DNA of 64,000 nucleotides from Paracoccaceae bacterium (GTDB lineage: Bacteria > Pseudomonadota > Alphaproteobacteria > Rhodobacterales > Rhodobacteraceae), in contig JANSXZ010000015.1 in NCBI GenBank assembly GCA_024742705.1, positions 22,381-86,380 of the forward strand. Direction: 5' to 3'. Made by a program: the position numbers and the translations under genes. Each line of letters opens with the position of its first letter. The stretch's first letter is position 1. A model generated the notes under the pieces. That model saw only the letters and a list, made by a program, of their open reading frames with translations, was not told where the DNA came from and ran no database searches. Positions 11,733-21,302 of the stretch are shown here, piece after piece.

Positions 11733-12050
11733 TCAGCCCGCGGAAATGCGTAATCCGATCACCCCGGCCACGATCGCCAGCGCCGAAGCGATCTTGAGCG
11801 GTGTCAGGCTTTCGCCCAGCAGCGCATAGCCCAGCGCGACGGTGCCCAGAGTGCCGACAGCGGTCCAGACCGGATAGGCCACGCTGACCGGCAGTGTCTT
11901 CATCGCCAGCGCCAGAAACCCCAGGCCGCCGACCGCGCCCAGCACGGTGATGCCGCTGGCCAGCGGGCGGGTGAATCCATCCGAATACTTCATTGCCACG
12001 GCAAACATCACTTCGAAGACCGCCGCACAGGCCAGATAGATCCATGCCAC
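11733..12050 (-). CDS. Small multidrug resistance (SMR) family efflux transporter
   Basis: This 105-residue, four-helix protein matches the SMR family (EmrE/SugE), whose dimers exchange protons for cationic compounds. Visible hallmarks are WIYLACAAVFEVMFAVAMKYSDGF with the membrane Glu14-equivalent, GLGFLALAMKTLPVSVAYPVWTAVGTLGTVALGYALLGE, and a final helix IASALAIVAGVIGL. I use the GTG at 12050 because it gives the standard family length and starts immediately after the upstream gene's stop codon. It is probably co-transcribed with the small secreted protein upstream. Whether it is EmrE- or SugE/Gdx-like is not resolved. Confidence 0.88.
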   Translation of the reverse strand: MAWIYLACAAVFEVMFAVAMKYSDGFTRPLASGITVLGAVGGLGFLALAMKTLPVSVAYPVWTAVGTLGTVALGYALLGESLTPLKIASALAIVAGVIGLRISAG

Positions 12051-12054
12051 GATG

Positions 12055-12369
12055 CTATTGCGCCAGGCACAATTCCAGCCAGGCGGCGGAAAGATCTTCG
12101 TTGCGGATGATGGCGCGGGGCTGTTCATAGACCCAGGGCGTGATCAGGGGAATCGCGGTGTTGTAGTTTTCCGGCCAGGCGGGGTTGGTGCGCGCGATCG
12201 CATCGGGCACATCGCGTTCGCTGACGCGGTCCTGCCGCGCCTTCTGGATCGCCGCGACCACATCTGCCTGATACCGGCAACTCTGGGCCTTGTCGTCGGA
12301 CAGCGCTGGCCCGGCGGCCAGCAGCGGGGCAAGGATCGTCGCAAGGACGAACATCGGGGTGCGGTTCAT
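12055..12369 (-). CDS. Small secreted protein of unknown function
   Basis: This is a 104-residue protein with a clear signal peptide (MFVLATILAPLLAAGPALS). The mature part of about 80 residues contains two Cys (SCRYQADVV and the near-terminal LELCLAQ) that could pair. It has a helical-looking middle with alternating charge and no recognised enzymatic motif. The ATG at 12369 has GGAGAAG just upstream. Its stop is 4 bp before the SMR GTG start, implying co-transcription. I do not recognise the family beyond 'conserved secreted protein'. Confidence 0.75.
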   Translation of the reverse strand: MNRTPMFVLATILAPLLAAGPALSDDKAQSCRYQADVVAAIQKARQDRVSERDVPDAIARTNPAWPENYNTAIPLITPWVYEQPRAIIRNEDLSAAWLELCLAQ

Positions 12370-12410
12370 GGGCTTCTCCGGAATCGTCGCGGGTTTCGGT
12401 TCGCCCCTGT

Positions 12411-12956
12411 TTAGCCGCGCGCGCTTACCGCTTCCATCGCGCTCTTCAAATCGTGAACCAGCGTGCCGGCCATCGACCTGAACACCATGATCTGGAACGC
12501 ACGCTCGCTCAGCCGGGTGACCGATCCCGGCATATGCATGATCTGGGTGCGCGCCGTATGCCCGCGTTTGAAAACCGCCGCGCGCAGGTCCACCGGACAC
12601 AGCCGCGCCAGAACCGTTTCGGCCCCCGGGCCGTCCAGACGCACGACGGCCCACGCATCGGTCTGGTCGGTAACGGATGCCACGGCCGCCAGCGCGGGAT
12701 CGGGATCGGGGCCCATCAGAAGGCTGTGGTGCAGCCCGAACCAGATCGCCCGCGCCCCCGCCTTGCCGGTGGCGCGCCCGACCGACGGCAACGCCATGCC
12801 ATGCGCCCGGCTCAGGGTATCCGACAGATCGGCCGCCCGGCCGCGCAACGGCGCCAGGGCGGTGATCCGGCCCACCGGCTCCTCGGTCAGCGAAAACGCG
12901 CCGACGCTCAGCGGCAGCAGGCCATCGCAGGCGCTTTTGGGTTTCAGTTCAAGCAC
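12411..12956 (-). CDS. soxG: Sarcosine oxidase gamma subunit
   Basis: This is the gamma subunit of heterotetrameric sarcosine oxidase, which oxidises N-methylglycine to glycine with transfer of the methyl group to tetrahydrofolate. The 181-residue protein has the family's conserved core: DQTDAWAVVRLDGPGAETVLARLCPVDLR and RTQIMHMPGSVTRL, with a final MVFRSMAGTLVHDL. It starts at GTG and overlaps the end of soxA by 8 bp, the usual soxBDAG order. Gamma has a GCV_T-like fold and is needed for assembly. Confidence 0.92.
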   Translation of the reverse strand: MLELKPKSACDGLLPLSVGAFSLTEEPVGRITALAPLRGRAADLSDTLSRAHGMALPSVGRATGKAGARAIWFGLHHSLLMGPDPDPALAAVASVTDQTDAWAVVRLDGPGAETVLARLCPVDLRAAVFKRGHTARTQIMHMPGSVTRLSERAFQIMVFRSMAGTLVHDLKSAMEAVSARG

Positions 12957-15879
12957 GCACGCGCCCTCCCTCGGGATCGAAGAACACCGGGTTCACCACT
13001 TCGCACATCGTTTCCACACCCCGCGCATGGTCGACCATCCGGACGGTTTCGCCATATCTTTCCGGGCCGTTCTTCAAAAAGCCCAGCGCCAGCCCGACAT
13101 TCAGCGTCGGGGAATGGCAGACCGACGTCAGATAGCCCTGATCGTGCGCGCTGACCGCCTTGTCGCCCTTGCCGAACAGATGCGCACCCGCCAACAGCCT
13201 GCCGCCGTCCAGTGCCCGCAGCCCCACCAGCCGTTCGCGGGCAGGGTCGATCAGGCCGGGCCGGGCCGCCATCGTCTTGCCGATGCAATCCTTCTTCGCG
13301 GAAATCATCCGCTCCATGCCGATATCGAAAGCAGTGGTGCGCCCGTGAATCTCGGAATGGGTGATGAACCCCTTTTCGATTCGCAGAACGTTCAGCGCCT
13401 CCATGCCATAGGCGCCGCCGCCCATCTCCTCGGCCCGCGCCAAAAGGGCATCGAACAGGCTGGCGCCATAGCGCGAAGGCACCGCGATTTCATAGGCGTG
13501 CTCGCCCGAGAACGATATCCGGAACAGCCGCCCCGCAACGCCCCCGATACTGACAGCGCCACAGGCCATGAACGGCCATGCACCATCGGCCAGAGGCGCG
13601 TCCAGCACATCGTTCAGAAGCGCGCGTGCCTGCGGCCCGGCCACGGCGAACTGCGCCCATTGCTCGGTGACCGAAGTCAGCGACACGTCCAGATCGGGCC
13701 GCAGGCACTGGTGCACGAACTCCAGATGCGCCATCACCTGCCCGGCCGCCGCCGTGGTCGTTGTCATCACGAAGTGATTGTCGCCCAGACGCGCGGTGGT
13801 GCCGTCGTCCATCACATGCCCGTCTTCGCGCAACATCAGGCCATAGCGGACACGCCCCTGCGCGAGGGTGCTGAACATGTTGATATAGACCATATCCAGA
13901 AGCGCCGCCGCCCCTGGCCCCTTTATGTCGATCTTGCCCAGCGTCGACACGTCGCAGATGCCGACGGCATTGCGCACATACCCCACCTCGCGGTCGCAGC
14001 TCTGCCGCCAGGTCCGTTCGCCCGAGCGCGGGAAATAGCTGGGCCGATACCACAGCCCCGCTTCGATCATCGGCGCGCCCATCTCGACCGACCGGGTGTG
14101 TGACGTGGTCAGGCGTTGCGGCGCAAATCCAGCGCCCTGCGCGCCGGCGCCCATCGCGGCGATCGCGACGGGGCTGTAAGGCGGGCGGAAGGTGGTGGTT
14201 CCGGTCTCGGGAATGCCGCGCCCGGTGACATCGGCCAGAATGGCCAGTGCGGCAACGTTGGAATTCTTGCCCTGATCGGTGGCCATCCCCTGGGTGGTGT
14301 AGCGTTTCATATGCTCGACCGACCGGAAATTCTCGGTCGCGGCCTGACGGATGTCCTTCACGCTCACATCGTTCTGGAAATCCAGCCACGCCCGCCCCTT
14401 TCCGGGCACCGACCACAGCGGCGTGATCGCATAAGGCGCATCGTCGGCCTGGGGCACCGGCACGTCGGGCGCGCGCAGGCCCATAACCTCCAGCGCCGCC
14501 CGCGCCGCCGCGACACCCTGCGACAGGCAATCGCCGGTGGCAAAGGCACCGTTGCATGCACCCGCCACATGCAGCCCGGGCACCGAACCCGGCGTCGGCA
14601 CAAACCCGGCGATGTCCGCGCGCCATGTGGGACGGCCGTTCATGTGACAGGTCAGATGCACCGAAGGGTTCCAGCCGCCCGACATCGCCAGACAGTCGGT
14701 CCTCAGCCGCTCTTCGCCGTTCGGCGTACGGATGGTGATGTGGTCCAGGCCGCGCCGGCCCGAGGTGTTGCAAATCACGGATCCGGCATGGACAGGATAG
14801 GCGTCCGACGTCGGCGCGTCGGGCCGGCTGTCGATCACGGCCGCGACATGCACGCCGGCCGCCACCAGATCGCGAGCCGTGCGGTGCGCATCGTCGTTGT
14901 TGGCAAACACCGTCACCGCCTTGCCGCAGGCCACCCCCCAGCGGTTCAGATAGGCCCGCACGGCGGATGCCGTCATGATCCCGGGCCGGTCATTGTTGCG
15001 AAACGCCACCGGTCGCTCCAGGGCGCCGGCGGCCAGAACCGCCTGCCGCGCCACGATACGCCAGAAGGTTTCCAGCGGCGCGGCGTCTTCTCCGCGGGCC
15101 CTGTGGTGGCGCACCCGCTCCAGCGCGCCATAGGTGCCCTGGTCATAGGCGCCGGTGACCGTGGTGCGCCGCATAACCCGCACGTTCGGCATCGTCTCCA
15201 GACGCGCCACAGTCGCGGCGGCCCATGCCGCGCCCGGCGTGCCATCAAGGGCGATTGTCTCGGCGTTCAGACGCCCTCCCGGCAGACTGTCCTCGTCGGC
15301 AAGGATCACATCCGCCCCGGCCTCCGCTGCCGTTACCGCCGCCATCAGTCCGGCGGGCCCGGCGCCGATCACCAGCAGGTCGCAAAACGCCCAGGCCCGT
15401 TCATAGCGGTCCGGATTGTGCCGGCCGGACAAGGCCCCCAATCCCGCCGCGCGTCGGATCGCCGGCTCATACAGCTTCTCCCAGAAGCTCCTCGGCCACA
15501 TGAATGTCTTGTAGTAAAACCCGGCGCCCAGAAACGGCGCCGCCAGATCGTTGACCGCCATCAGGTCCAGCCCAAGCGAAGGCCAGGCGCTCTGACTGCG
15601 CGCTTCAAGGCCGTCGTAAAGCTCCTGCGTGGTTGCGCGCAGGTTGGGCTCGGCCCCGGCGCCGCGCCCGATCGTCATCAAGGCGTTGGGTTCTTCGCTG
15701 CCGGCGGTCAGAACCCCCCGTGGACGGTGATACTTGAACGACCGCGCCACCATCCGAACACCGTCGCCCAGCAACGCCGATGCCAGCGTATCGCCGGCAA
15801 AGCCGCCATGCCGCACACCGTCGAAGGTAAATGAAACCGGTGCCGACCGGTCGATCAAACCTTTGCCCGCGATTCTCAT
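12949..15879 (-). CDS. soxA: Sarcosine oxidase alpha subunit
   Basis: This 976-residue subunit binds NAD+ in an internal Rossmann domain (LLVIGAGPAGLMAAVTAAEAG at about residue 170), after an N-terminal ferredoxin-fold segment (FTFDGVRHGGFAGDTLASAL). The C-terminal third is a GCV_T/tetrahydrofolate domain (RHYCDVS-like GICDVSTLGKIDIKGPGAAALLD, then FAVAGPQARALL). The ATG overlaps the soxD stop by 4 bp. The methyl group is captured as methylene-THF at the GCV_T domain. Length and domain order are standard. Confidence 0.96.
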   Translation of the reverse strand: MRIAGKGLIDRSAPVSFTFDGVRHGGFAGDTLASALLGDGVRMVARSFKYHRPRGVLTAGSEEPNALMTIGRGAGAEPNLRATTQELYDGLEARSQSAWPSLGLDLMAVNDLAAPFLGAGFYYKTFMWPRSFWEKLYEPAIRRAAGLGALSGRHNPDRYERAWAFCDLLVIGAGPAGLMAAVTAAEAGADVILADEDSLPGGRLNAETIALDGTPGAAWAAATVARLETMPNVRVMRRTTVTGAYDQGTYGALERVRHHRARGEDAAPLETFWRIVARQAVLAAGALERPVAFRNNDRPGIMTASAVRAYLNRWGVACGKAVTVFANNDDAHRTARDLVAAGVHVAAVIDSRPDAPTSDAYPVHAGSVICNTSGRRGLDHITIRTPNGEERLRTDCLAMSGGWNPSVHLTCHMNGRPTWRADIAGFVPTPGSVPGLHVAGACNGAFATGDCLSQGVAAARAALEVMGLRAPDVPVPQADDAPYAITPLWSVPGKGRAWLDFQNDVSVKDIRQAATENFRSVEHMKRYTTQGMATDQGKNSNVAALAILADVTGRGIPETGTTTFRPPYSPVAIAAMGAGAQGAGFAPQRLTTSHTRSVEMGAPMIEAGLWYRPSYFPRSGERTWRQSCDREVGYVRNAVGICDVSTLGKIDIKGPGAAALLDMVYINMFSTLAQGRVRYGLMLREDGHVMDDGTTARLGDNHFVMTTTTAAAGQVMAHLEFVHQCLRPDLDVSLTSVTEQWAQFAVAGPQARALLNDVLDAPLADGAWPFMACGAVSIGGVAGRLFRISFSGEHAYEIAVPSRYGASLFDALLARAEEMGGGAYGMEALNVLRIEKGFITHSEIHGRTTAFDIGMERMISAKKDCIGKTMAARPGLIDPARERLVGLRALDGGRLLAGAHLFGKGDKAVSAHDQGYLTSVCHSPTLNVGLALGFLKNGPERYGETVRMVDHARGVETMCEVVNPVFFDPEGGRVRA

Positions 15880-16139
15880 CGTTCGATCTCCATCGCCAGC
15901 GTCGCCCCGAACACCTCATGCGTGACCGTATCGCGTTCGACCACGATCCAGCCCCCGCAACCATCGCCATGCAGCCAGAGATCGCGCACCCGGCCCGCCA
16001 CGTTGTCGCGCAGGTGCAGGTAATCGTCCCAGGCGTCCACGCCGGCATCCGGTGCCGGCCGCCGCAACGCCACCGCATCCCCGCGGTACTGGAACTCGCG
16101 GCTGTCGCGGCTGCCACAGACCGGGCATGTGATCCTCAT
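15876..16139 (-). CDS. soxD: Sarcosine oxidase delta subunit
   Basis: This 87-residue delta subunit has a structural zinc site built from CPVCGSRDS at the N-terminus and HGDGCGGW later. The signature EFQYRGDAVALRRPAP and DYLHLRDNVAGRVRDLWLH match the family. It lies between soxB and soxA, overlapping soxA by ATGA, so it is produced stoichiometrically with the catalytic subunits. Confidence 0.95.
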   Translation of the reverse strand: MRITCPVCGSRDSREFQYRGDAVALRRPAPDAGVDAWDDYLHLRDNVAGRVRDLWLHGDGCGGWIVVERDTVTHEVFGATLAMEIER

Positions 16140-16203
16140 CGCGCGTTTCCCATCTTCATCTTGCCAATAAAACTCCCGCCGGAGGCTCCGCCGCCATCCG
16201 CTC

Positions 16204-17457
16204 TCAATGCAGGTTGTGCTGCGCGCCGGTGCCTTCCTCGTCCATCAGCCCGACACCGGTCCGGAACCGGTCCAGCCGGAATTTCTCGGCCACCGGATGC
16301 GGGTTGCCCGTGGCGATCAGATGGGCAAAACAATGCCCCGATCCGGGCACCGCCTTGAAGCCGCCGTAGCACCAGCCGCAGTCGATGAACAGGCCGTCCA
16401 CGGGCGTCTTGTCGATGATCGGGGATCCGTCCGGTGTCATGTCCATGATCCCGCCCCACGACCGCAGCACCTTCGCCTTGCCGATCATGGGCATCAGGGT
16501 CATCCCCGCCTCCATCACATGTTCCGCCATCGGCAGGTTGCCGCGCGCGGCGTAGGAGGCATAGAAATCCAGGTCGCCGCCAAACACCAATCCGCCCTTG
16601 TCGGACTGGCTGATATAGAAATGGCCCATTCCAAAGGTGATCACCTGGTCGATGCAGGGCTTCAGCCCCTCGGTCACAAAAGCCTGAAGGATGTGGCTCT
16701 CGATCGGAAGCCGCATACCCGCCATCGCCGCCACCTGGCCCGAACGGCCGGCCACCACGATCCCCACCTTGCTGGCCCGAATCGCACCGCGGCTGGTCTG
16801 CACCCCACGGACCGCGCCGTTCTCGATATCGATGCCGGTCACTTCGCAGTTCTGGATGATGTCAACGCCGCGACTGTCCGCGCCGCGGGCAAATCCCCAG
16901 GCCACCGCGTCGTGCCGGGCGGTGCCGCCGCGCGGATGGTACAGCCCGCCATAGATCGGGAACCGCACGTTGTCGAAATCCAGGTAGGGCGCCATCTTGC
17001 GCACGCCGGCGCGGTCCAGAAGCACGGCGTCGTCGCCCTGGTTGATCATGGTGTTGGCGCGCCGCGCCGCATAGTCGCGCTGGCCGTCCGAGTGGAACAG
17101 GTTGATCACGCCGCGCTGCGAATGCATGACGTTGTAGTTCAGGTCTTCTTCCATCCCCTCCCAAAGCTTCAGGGAATGGCTGTAGAATTCCGAGTTGCCC
17201 GGCATGTTGTAGTTGGCCCGCACGATTGTCGTGTTGCGCCCGACATTGCCGCCGCCGATATAGCCTTTTTCCAGAACCGCCACGTTGCGCAGCCCGTGCA
17301 CCTTGGCCAGGTAGTGCGCCGTTGCCAGCCCATGACCGCCGCCGCCAATGATCACGATGTCGTATTCGGCCTTGGGCGCGGGATCGCGCCAGTGCGGCCG
17401 CCACCCCTTGTTGCCGGTCAGACCCTCACGGATCACCCTCAGCCCGGAAAACCGCAT
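16204..17457 (-). CDS. soxB: Sarcosine oxidase beta subunit
   Basis: The beta subunit carries the FAD and covalent FMN of sarcosine oxidase and does the substrate oxidation. The protein is 417 residues from the ATG at 17457, preceded by GGGGAG. Landmarks are the FAD-binding YDIVIIGGGGHGLATAHYLA, the YIGGGNVGRNTTIVRANYNM segment that provides the flavin-linked His region, and WGGIMDMTPDGSPIIDKTPV. It is the first gene of the soxBDAG operon; the 144 bp upstream should hold the promoter. Confidence 0.96.
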   Translation of the reverse strand: MRFSGLRVIREGLTGNKGWRPHWRDPAPKAEYDIVIIGGGGHGLATAHYLAKVHGLRNVAVLEKGYIGGGNVGRNTTIVRANYNMPGNSEFYSHSLKLWEGMEEDLNYNVMHSQRGVINLFHSDGQRDYAARRANTMINQGDDAVLLDRAGVRKMAPYLDFDNVRFPIYGGLYHPRGGTARHDAVAWGFARGADSRGVDIIQNCEVTGIDIENGAVRGVQTSRGAIRASKVGIVVAGRSGQVAAMAGMRLPIESHILQAFVTEGLKPCIDQVITFGMGHFYISQSDKGGLVFGGDLDFYASYAARGNLPMAEHVMEAGMTLMPMIGKAKVLRSWGGIMDMTPDGSPIIDKTPVDGLFIDCGWCYGGFKAVPGSGHCFAHLIATGNPHPVAEKFRLDRFRTGVGLMDEEGTGAQHNLH

Positions 17458-17601
17458 TGCACACTCCCCAATCGCACGGTGCCGACCGTAACCGGCTGCC
17501 GACAGAAGTATCAATGCGCGACAGCGCTGCGCCTTCGTTTTTCGACATAAACCTGCCCGCCAGCGACCATTTTCGCCGCCCCGCGATATGGGCTGCGCCG
17601 G

Positions 17602-19032
17602 CTACAGCCCCTTTGCGCGGTAGCTTGCGGCGACCTTTCCAATGCTCACCAGGTAGGCCGCCGTGCGCAGATCGTGCACATCGGCGCGGTCATGCCAGAC
17701 TTCGCGCATGGACTGGTAGGCAATGCGCATGGTGTCATCCAGCCCCGACCGCACCAGCTCCAGTTCGTCGGCACCGCGCAGGTAGCGTTCCTTGAAATTC
17801 GGGCTCAGTTGCCACCCGAGGTTCTTGTCGCCGCTCAGGCGTTCCAGTTCGTCGACCACCAGCTGGTGCCGCGCCTCTTCCTGGCGGCGCTGCATCCGTC
17901 CAAACCGGATATGGCTCAGGTTCTTGACCCATTCAAAATACGAGACCGTCACGCCACCCGCGTTGGCGTACATGTCGGGAATGATGACCGTGCCCTTTTC
18001 GCGCAGGATATTGTCGGCACCCGCTGTCACCGGGCCGTTCGCCGCCTCTATGATCAGCGGTGCGCGGATCCGGTCGGCATTGTCGAGGTTGATCACCCCT
18101 TCCAGGGCGGCGGGAATAAGGATGTCGCAATCCTCCTCCAGAAGGACCGATCCGTTCTTCACATAGGTCGCATCGGGGTAGCCGCTGACGCCGCCGTGGT
18201 TCACGATCCACCGGCGGATCGATTCGACGTTCAGGCCATCGGGATCCCACAGCCCACCGTCGTGTTCGACGATCCCGGTGACGCGCGCGCCGTCCTCCTC
18301 GGACAGGAAACGCGCCGCGTGATAGCCGACGTTGCCCAGCCCCTGCACCACCACGCGCGTGCCGTCGAGCGTGCCATTCAGGCCGGCCTTGGCCATGTCC
18401 TCGGGATGGCGGAAAAATTCGCGCAGCGCGTATTGCACACCACGGCCCGTTGCCTCGACACGCCCGGAAATACCGCCCGCATTCAATGGTTTGCCGGTCA
18501 CGCAGGCGCGGCTGTTGATGTCGGTGGTGTTCATCCTCGCGTATTGGTCGGCCATCCATGCCATCTCGCGTTCGCCGGTTCCCATGTCGGGGGCCGGCAC
18601 GTTTTGCGCGGGGTTGATCATGTCGCGCTTGATCAGCTCATAGGCGAACCGGCGGGTGATCTGTTCCAGCTCGTGTTCGTCCCATGCGCGCGGATCGATC
18701 CGCAGGCCGCCTTTCGATCCGCCGAAGGGGGCCTCGACCAGCGCGCATTTGAACGTCATCAGCGCCGCAAGCGCCTCGACCTCGTCCTGATGCACGCTCA
18801 GCGCATATCGGATCCCGCCCTTGACCGGTTCCATATGCTCGGAATGAACCGAACGGTATCCCGTGAAGGTGTGGATTTCGCCGCGCAGGCGCACCCCGAA
18901 CCGGACAGTATAGGTGGCGTTGCACACGCGGATCTTTTCCTCCAGCCCCGGCGGCAGATCCATCTGCGCGACGGCACGGTTGAACATCAGGTTCACACTG
19001 TCGCGAAAGCTGGGCTCGGCTGTTTTTGGCAT
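17602..19032 (-). CDS. Glutamate/leucine-type dehydrogenase (Glu/Leu/Phe/Val dehydrogenase family)
   Basis: This 476-residue amino-acid dehydrogenase probably interconverts glutamate and 2-oxoglutarate. The dimerisation/catalytic half has the EPVKGGIRYALSVHQDEVEALAALMTFKCALVEAPFGGSKGG segment containing the catalytic Lys residues and APDMGTGEREMAW. The NAD(P) domain has VVVQGLGNVGYHAARFL. The end FGRMQRRQEE is typical of bacterial GDH. The ATG has AGGAAC upstream. It lies behind the sox operon on the same strand but 144 bp away from soxB; linkage to methylamine or glycine nitrogen metabolism is only suggested. Confidence 0.9.
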   Translation of the reverse strand: MPKTAEPSFRDSVNLMFNRAVAQMDLPPGLEEKIRVCNATYTVRFGVRLRGEIHTFTGYRSVHSEHMEPVKGGIRYALSVHQDEVEALAALMTFKCALVEAPFGGSKGGLRIDPRAWDEHELEQITRRFAYELIKRDMINPAQNVPAPDMGTGEREMAWMADQYARMNTTDINSRACVTGKPLNAGGISGRVEATGRGVQYALREFFRHPEDMAKAGLNGTLDGTRVVVQGLGNVGYHAARFLSEEDGARVTGIVEHDGGLWDPDGLNVESIRRWIVNHGGVSGYPDATYVKNGSVLLEEDCDILIPAALEGVINLDNADRIRAPLIIEAANGPVTAGADNILREKGTVIIPDMYANAGGVTVSYFEWVKNLSHIRFGRMQRRQEEARHQLVVDELERLSGDKNLGWQLSPNFKERYLRGADELELVRSGLDDTMRIAYQSMREVWHDRADVHDLRTAAYLVSIGKVAASYRAKGL

Positions 19033-19323
19033 CTGGCTGTTCCTGATTCTGCTCGGAGCGGTTCATTGTGTAGCCCGAGTCTATGACGAAGCCGTCTGCA
19101 ATTCCGATACATTTTTAGGCGATCTCCGGTTTATTCTGGGTTTTTCGGGTAATTCAATGAAAACAAACGCGCAAAAACCTTGACGCGTGGCTGGCGGGCT
19201 TCGGGCGGGGGTGCAAGGCACGGGGCTCTCAACTGTCGGGTAACCTTTTGGCTGCACATCTGAAGCCATGTCCCAGTGAAAGGTCGCGCGCCGGGTTCGG
19301 GCGGCGACAGAGGTGAACCCGCG

Positions 19324-21051
19324 ATGCGCCACGATCCCGATGCTGCCATGCCACCCCGCCACCGTCGGCGGTTTCGCCCTGTCGCCGATGAAAGCGGTGC
19401 GATGGTGATCTTCGGCGTGTATCTCTTCGTGATGATGCTGATGGTCGCCGGCATCGGTGTGGATCTGATGCGTGCCGAACGCGACCGCACCGAATTGCAG
19501 AACGCGCTGGATCGCGCGGTGCTTGCGGCCGCCGATATGGATCAGCAACTGGCCCCCGCCACAGTGGTGGCCGATTACATGCAGCGCGCCGGGCTGCGCG
19601 CCTATCTTGGCGATGTCACTGTCGGCGAAGGGGTGAATTTCCGGTCGGTTGCCGCCTCGGCCTCGCGCCCGATGGACACGCAGTTCATGCACATGACCGG
19701 CGTCGATCGTCTGACGGTGCCGGCCCGATCCGCTGCGATGGAATCGCGGCTCAACATCGAAATCTCGCTGGTGCTGGATATCTCGGGTTCGATGCGGTCA
19801 AACAACCGCATGACCACAATGCGCGTCGCTGCCCGGCAATTCGTGGATCAGGTGCTGGAGGGCGAGGCGGCGCTGCGCACGTCGGTCAGTGTGGTGCCCT
19901 ATGCCGGGCATGTGAATCCCGGCCGGGCGATGTTCGATCATCTGGGCGGCCTGTCCTATTGGGCCAGCGGCGCCGATCTCTATCCGCCGCAACAGCCGCG
20001 CAGCGCGGTGTTTCTGTTCGATACCGCGGGCGGGGTGCTGGGGCGCTTCGGCGTTCGGGTCACGAATTTTCCCGGCTCTGGCGATACCGGGTTCATCGCC
20101 GCAGACATGGATGAATACCATGCGGTCCTGATCGACTACATGCAGCGCAACATCGGCGACCTGCGGCAATCGCAGGCAAACCTGGCCGGGGCCGTCATCG
20201 AAACAACCGCAGGTGCGACGCGCACCATCGGCGACATTGCCACGCTGGGGGGCGTGATCGCTGCCTTGCCGGATCTCGACGCGCTGGCCGTCGACGCAGT
20301 GGTGGACTATGACGATTTTTTCAACGGGATCATTCCCAATGTCTCGTCCTGCATCGAAATCACGCCAGCGGACTTTGGACACCAGCGCCTGCCCGAAAGC
20401 AGCAACGAACAGGTTGGTCATTTCACGAACTGGGCGTCCGACCTGCGGGTCATGGACTGGGGTTGGTGCCCCTGGGAACGATCGCGGATCCGCTACGCGC
20501 AAAACGATCCTGCCGCACTGGGCCGCGTCATCGACGACCTTCGGATGGGCGATGGCACCGGCACGACCTATGGCATCAAATACGCGGTCTCGCTGCTCGA
20601 CCCCAGCAGTCGCAGCGCCTTCGCGCACCTCGCCACTGTCGGCGAGGTACCATCGGATTTCTCGGGCCGCCCCGCCGATTACAATGACGGGGCAACGGCC
20701 AAGTACATCGTGCTGATGACCGACGGCCAGATCACCGATCAGTTTCGCCCTGTCGACAAGCTTGACCCGGTTCTCGCGTCGCGGCCCTTCAACAATCTGC
20801 CACGCAGCTATCGCAGCCGCTTCACGCGACGGTCGCAAAACCTCGATGGTTTTTACGCGCAATGCGACCTGGCCAAAGGCAATGGCGTGGTGATTTTCAC
20901 CATTGCCTTCGACGCGCCGGCCGGGGCCTCGGACGAAATGCGCCGATGTGCCTCATCGGCCAGCCATTTCTTTCAGGTGGCCGGCCGCGGGCTTAACGAT
21001 GCCTTTGCCGCCATTGCCGGCCAGATCAACCAACTGCGACTGACGCAGTAG
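19324..21051 (+). CDS. TadG-like pilus-assembly protein with von Willebrand factor A domain (copy 1)
   Basis: This is a 575-residue membrane-anchored protein. A Flp-pilus-type N-terminal segment (short charged leader, then a hydrophobic helix at about residues 27-46) precedes a periplasmic region with a VWA domain. The MIDAS metal motif is Asp152-x-Ser154-x-Ser156 (LVLDISGSM). A second acidic strand (YIVLMTDGQITDQF) and a C-terminal LRLTQ follow. TadG-like proteins act with Tad/Flp pilus assembly and adhesion. The start at 19324 is chosen for an AGAGGTGA upstream. It is a duplicate of the next gene. No tadA, tadB or flp genes lie in the window. Confidence 0.85.
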   Translation: MRHDPDAAMPPRHRRRFRPVADESGAMVIFGVYLFVMMLMVAGIGVDLMRAERDRTELQNALDRAVLAAADMDQQLAPATVVADYMQRAGLRAYLGDVTVGEGVNFRSVAASASRPMDTQFMHMTGVDRLTVPARSAAMESRLNIEISLVLDISGSMRSNNRMTTMRVAARQFVDQVLEGEAALRTSVSVVPYAGHVNPGRAMFDHLGGLSYWASGADLYPPQQPRSAVFLFDTAGGVLGRFGVRVTNFPGSGDTGFIAADMDEYHAVLIDYMQRNIGDLRQSQANLAGAVIETTAGATRTIGDIATLGGVIAALPDLDALAVDAVVDYDDFFNGIIPNVSSCIEITPADFGHQRLPESSNEQVGHFTNWASDLRVMDWGWCPWERSRIRYAQNDPAALGRVIDDLRMGDGTGTTYGIKYAVSLLDPSSRSAFAHLATVGEVPSDFSGRPADYNDGATAKYIVLMTDGQITDQFRPVDKLDPVLASRPFNNLPRSYRSRFTRRSQNLDGFYAQCDLAKGNGVVIFTIAFDAPAGASDEMRRCASSASHFFQVAGRGLNDAFAAIAGQINQLRLTQ

Positions 21052-21302
21052 CGGGGAATCCACTGTTGGCCGCCCCCATCCCGATCCCGCAGACCGCAGA
21101 GCCGTGGCCGCAGTTTTGCCATATTTCGCCACGACTGTCTCAAAATGGAAAACAGTGGCCGCCGCCGGGTGCTTTTGTTGCTGTGAGTCTGTGGAATGCA
21201 ACCCGAAACCGGAACGGTTCTCGCCAAATTCTAGACACCTTTATCTGGCATAACCCATGCATCGCAGCGGAAGAAGACTCCGTCTGTTTAAAGGTGTATG
21301 TG

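Noticed and set aside
9647..11797. Long plus-strand open frame opposite dnaG
   Set aside because: Antisense shadow of a clear primase with CHC2 zinc finger and TOPRIM motifs.
14116..15834. Long plus-strand open frame opposite soxA
   Set aside because: Shadow of sarcosine oxidase alpha; no recognisable motif.
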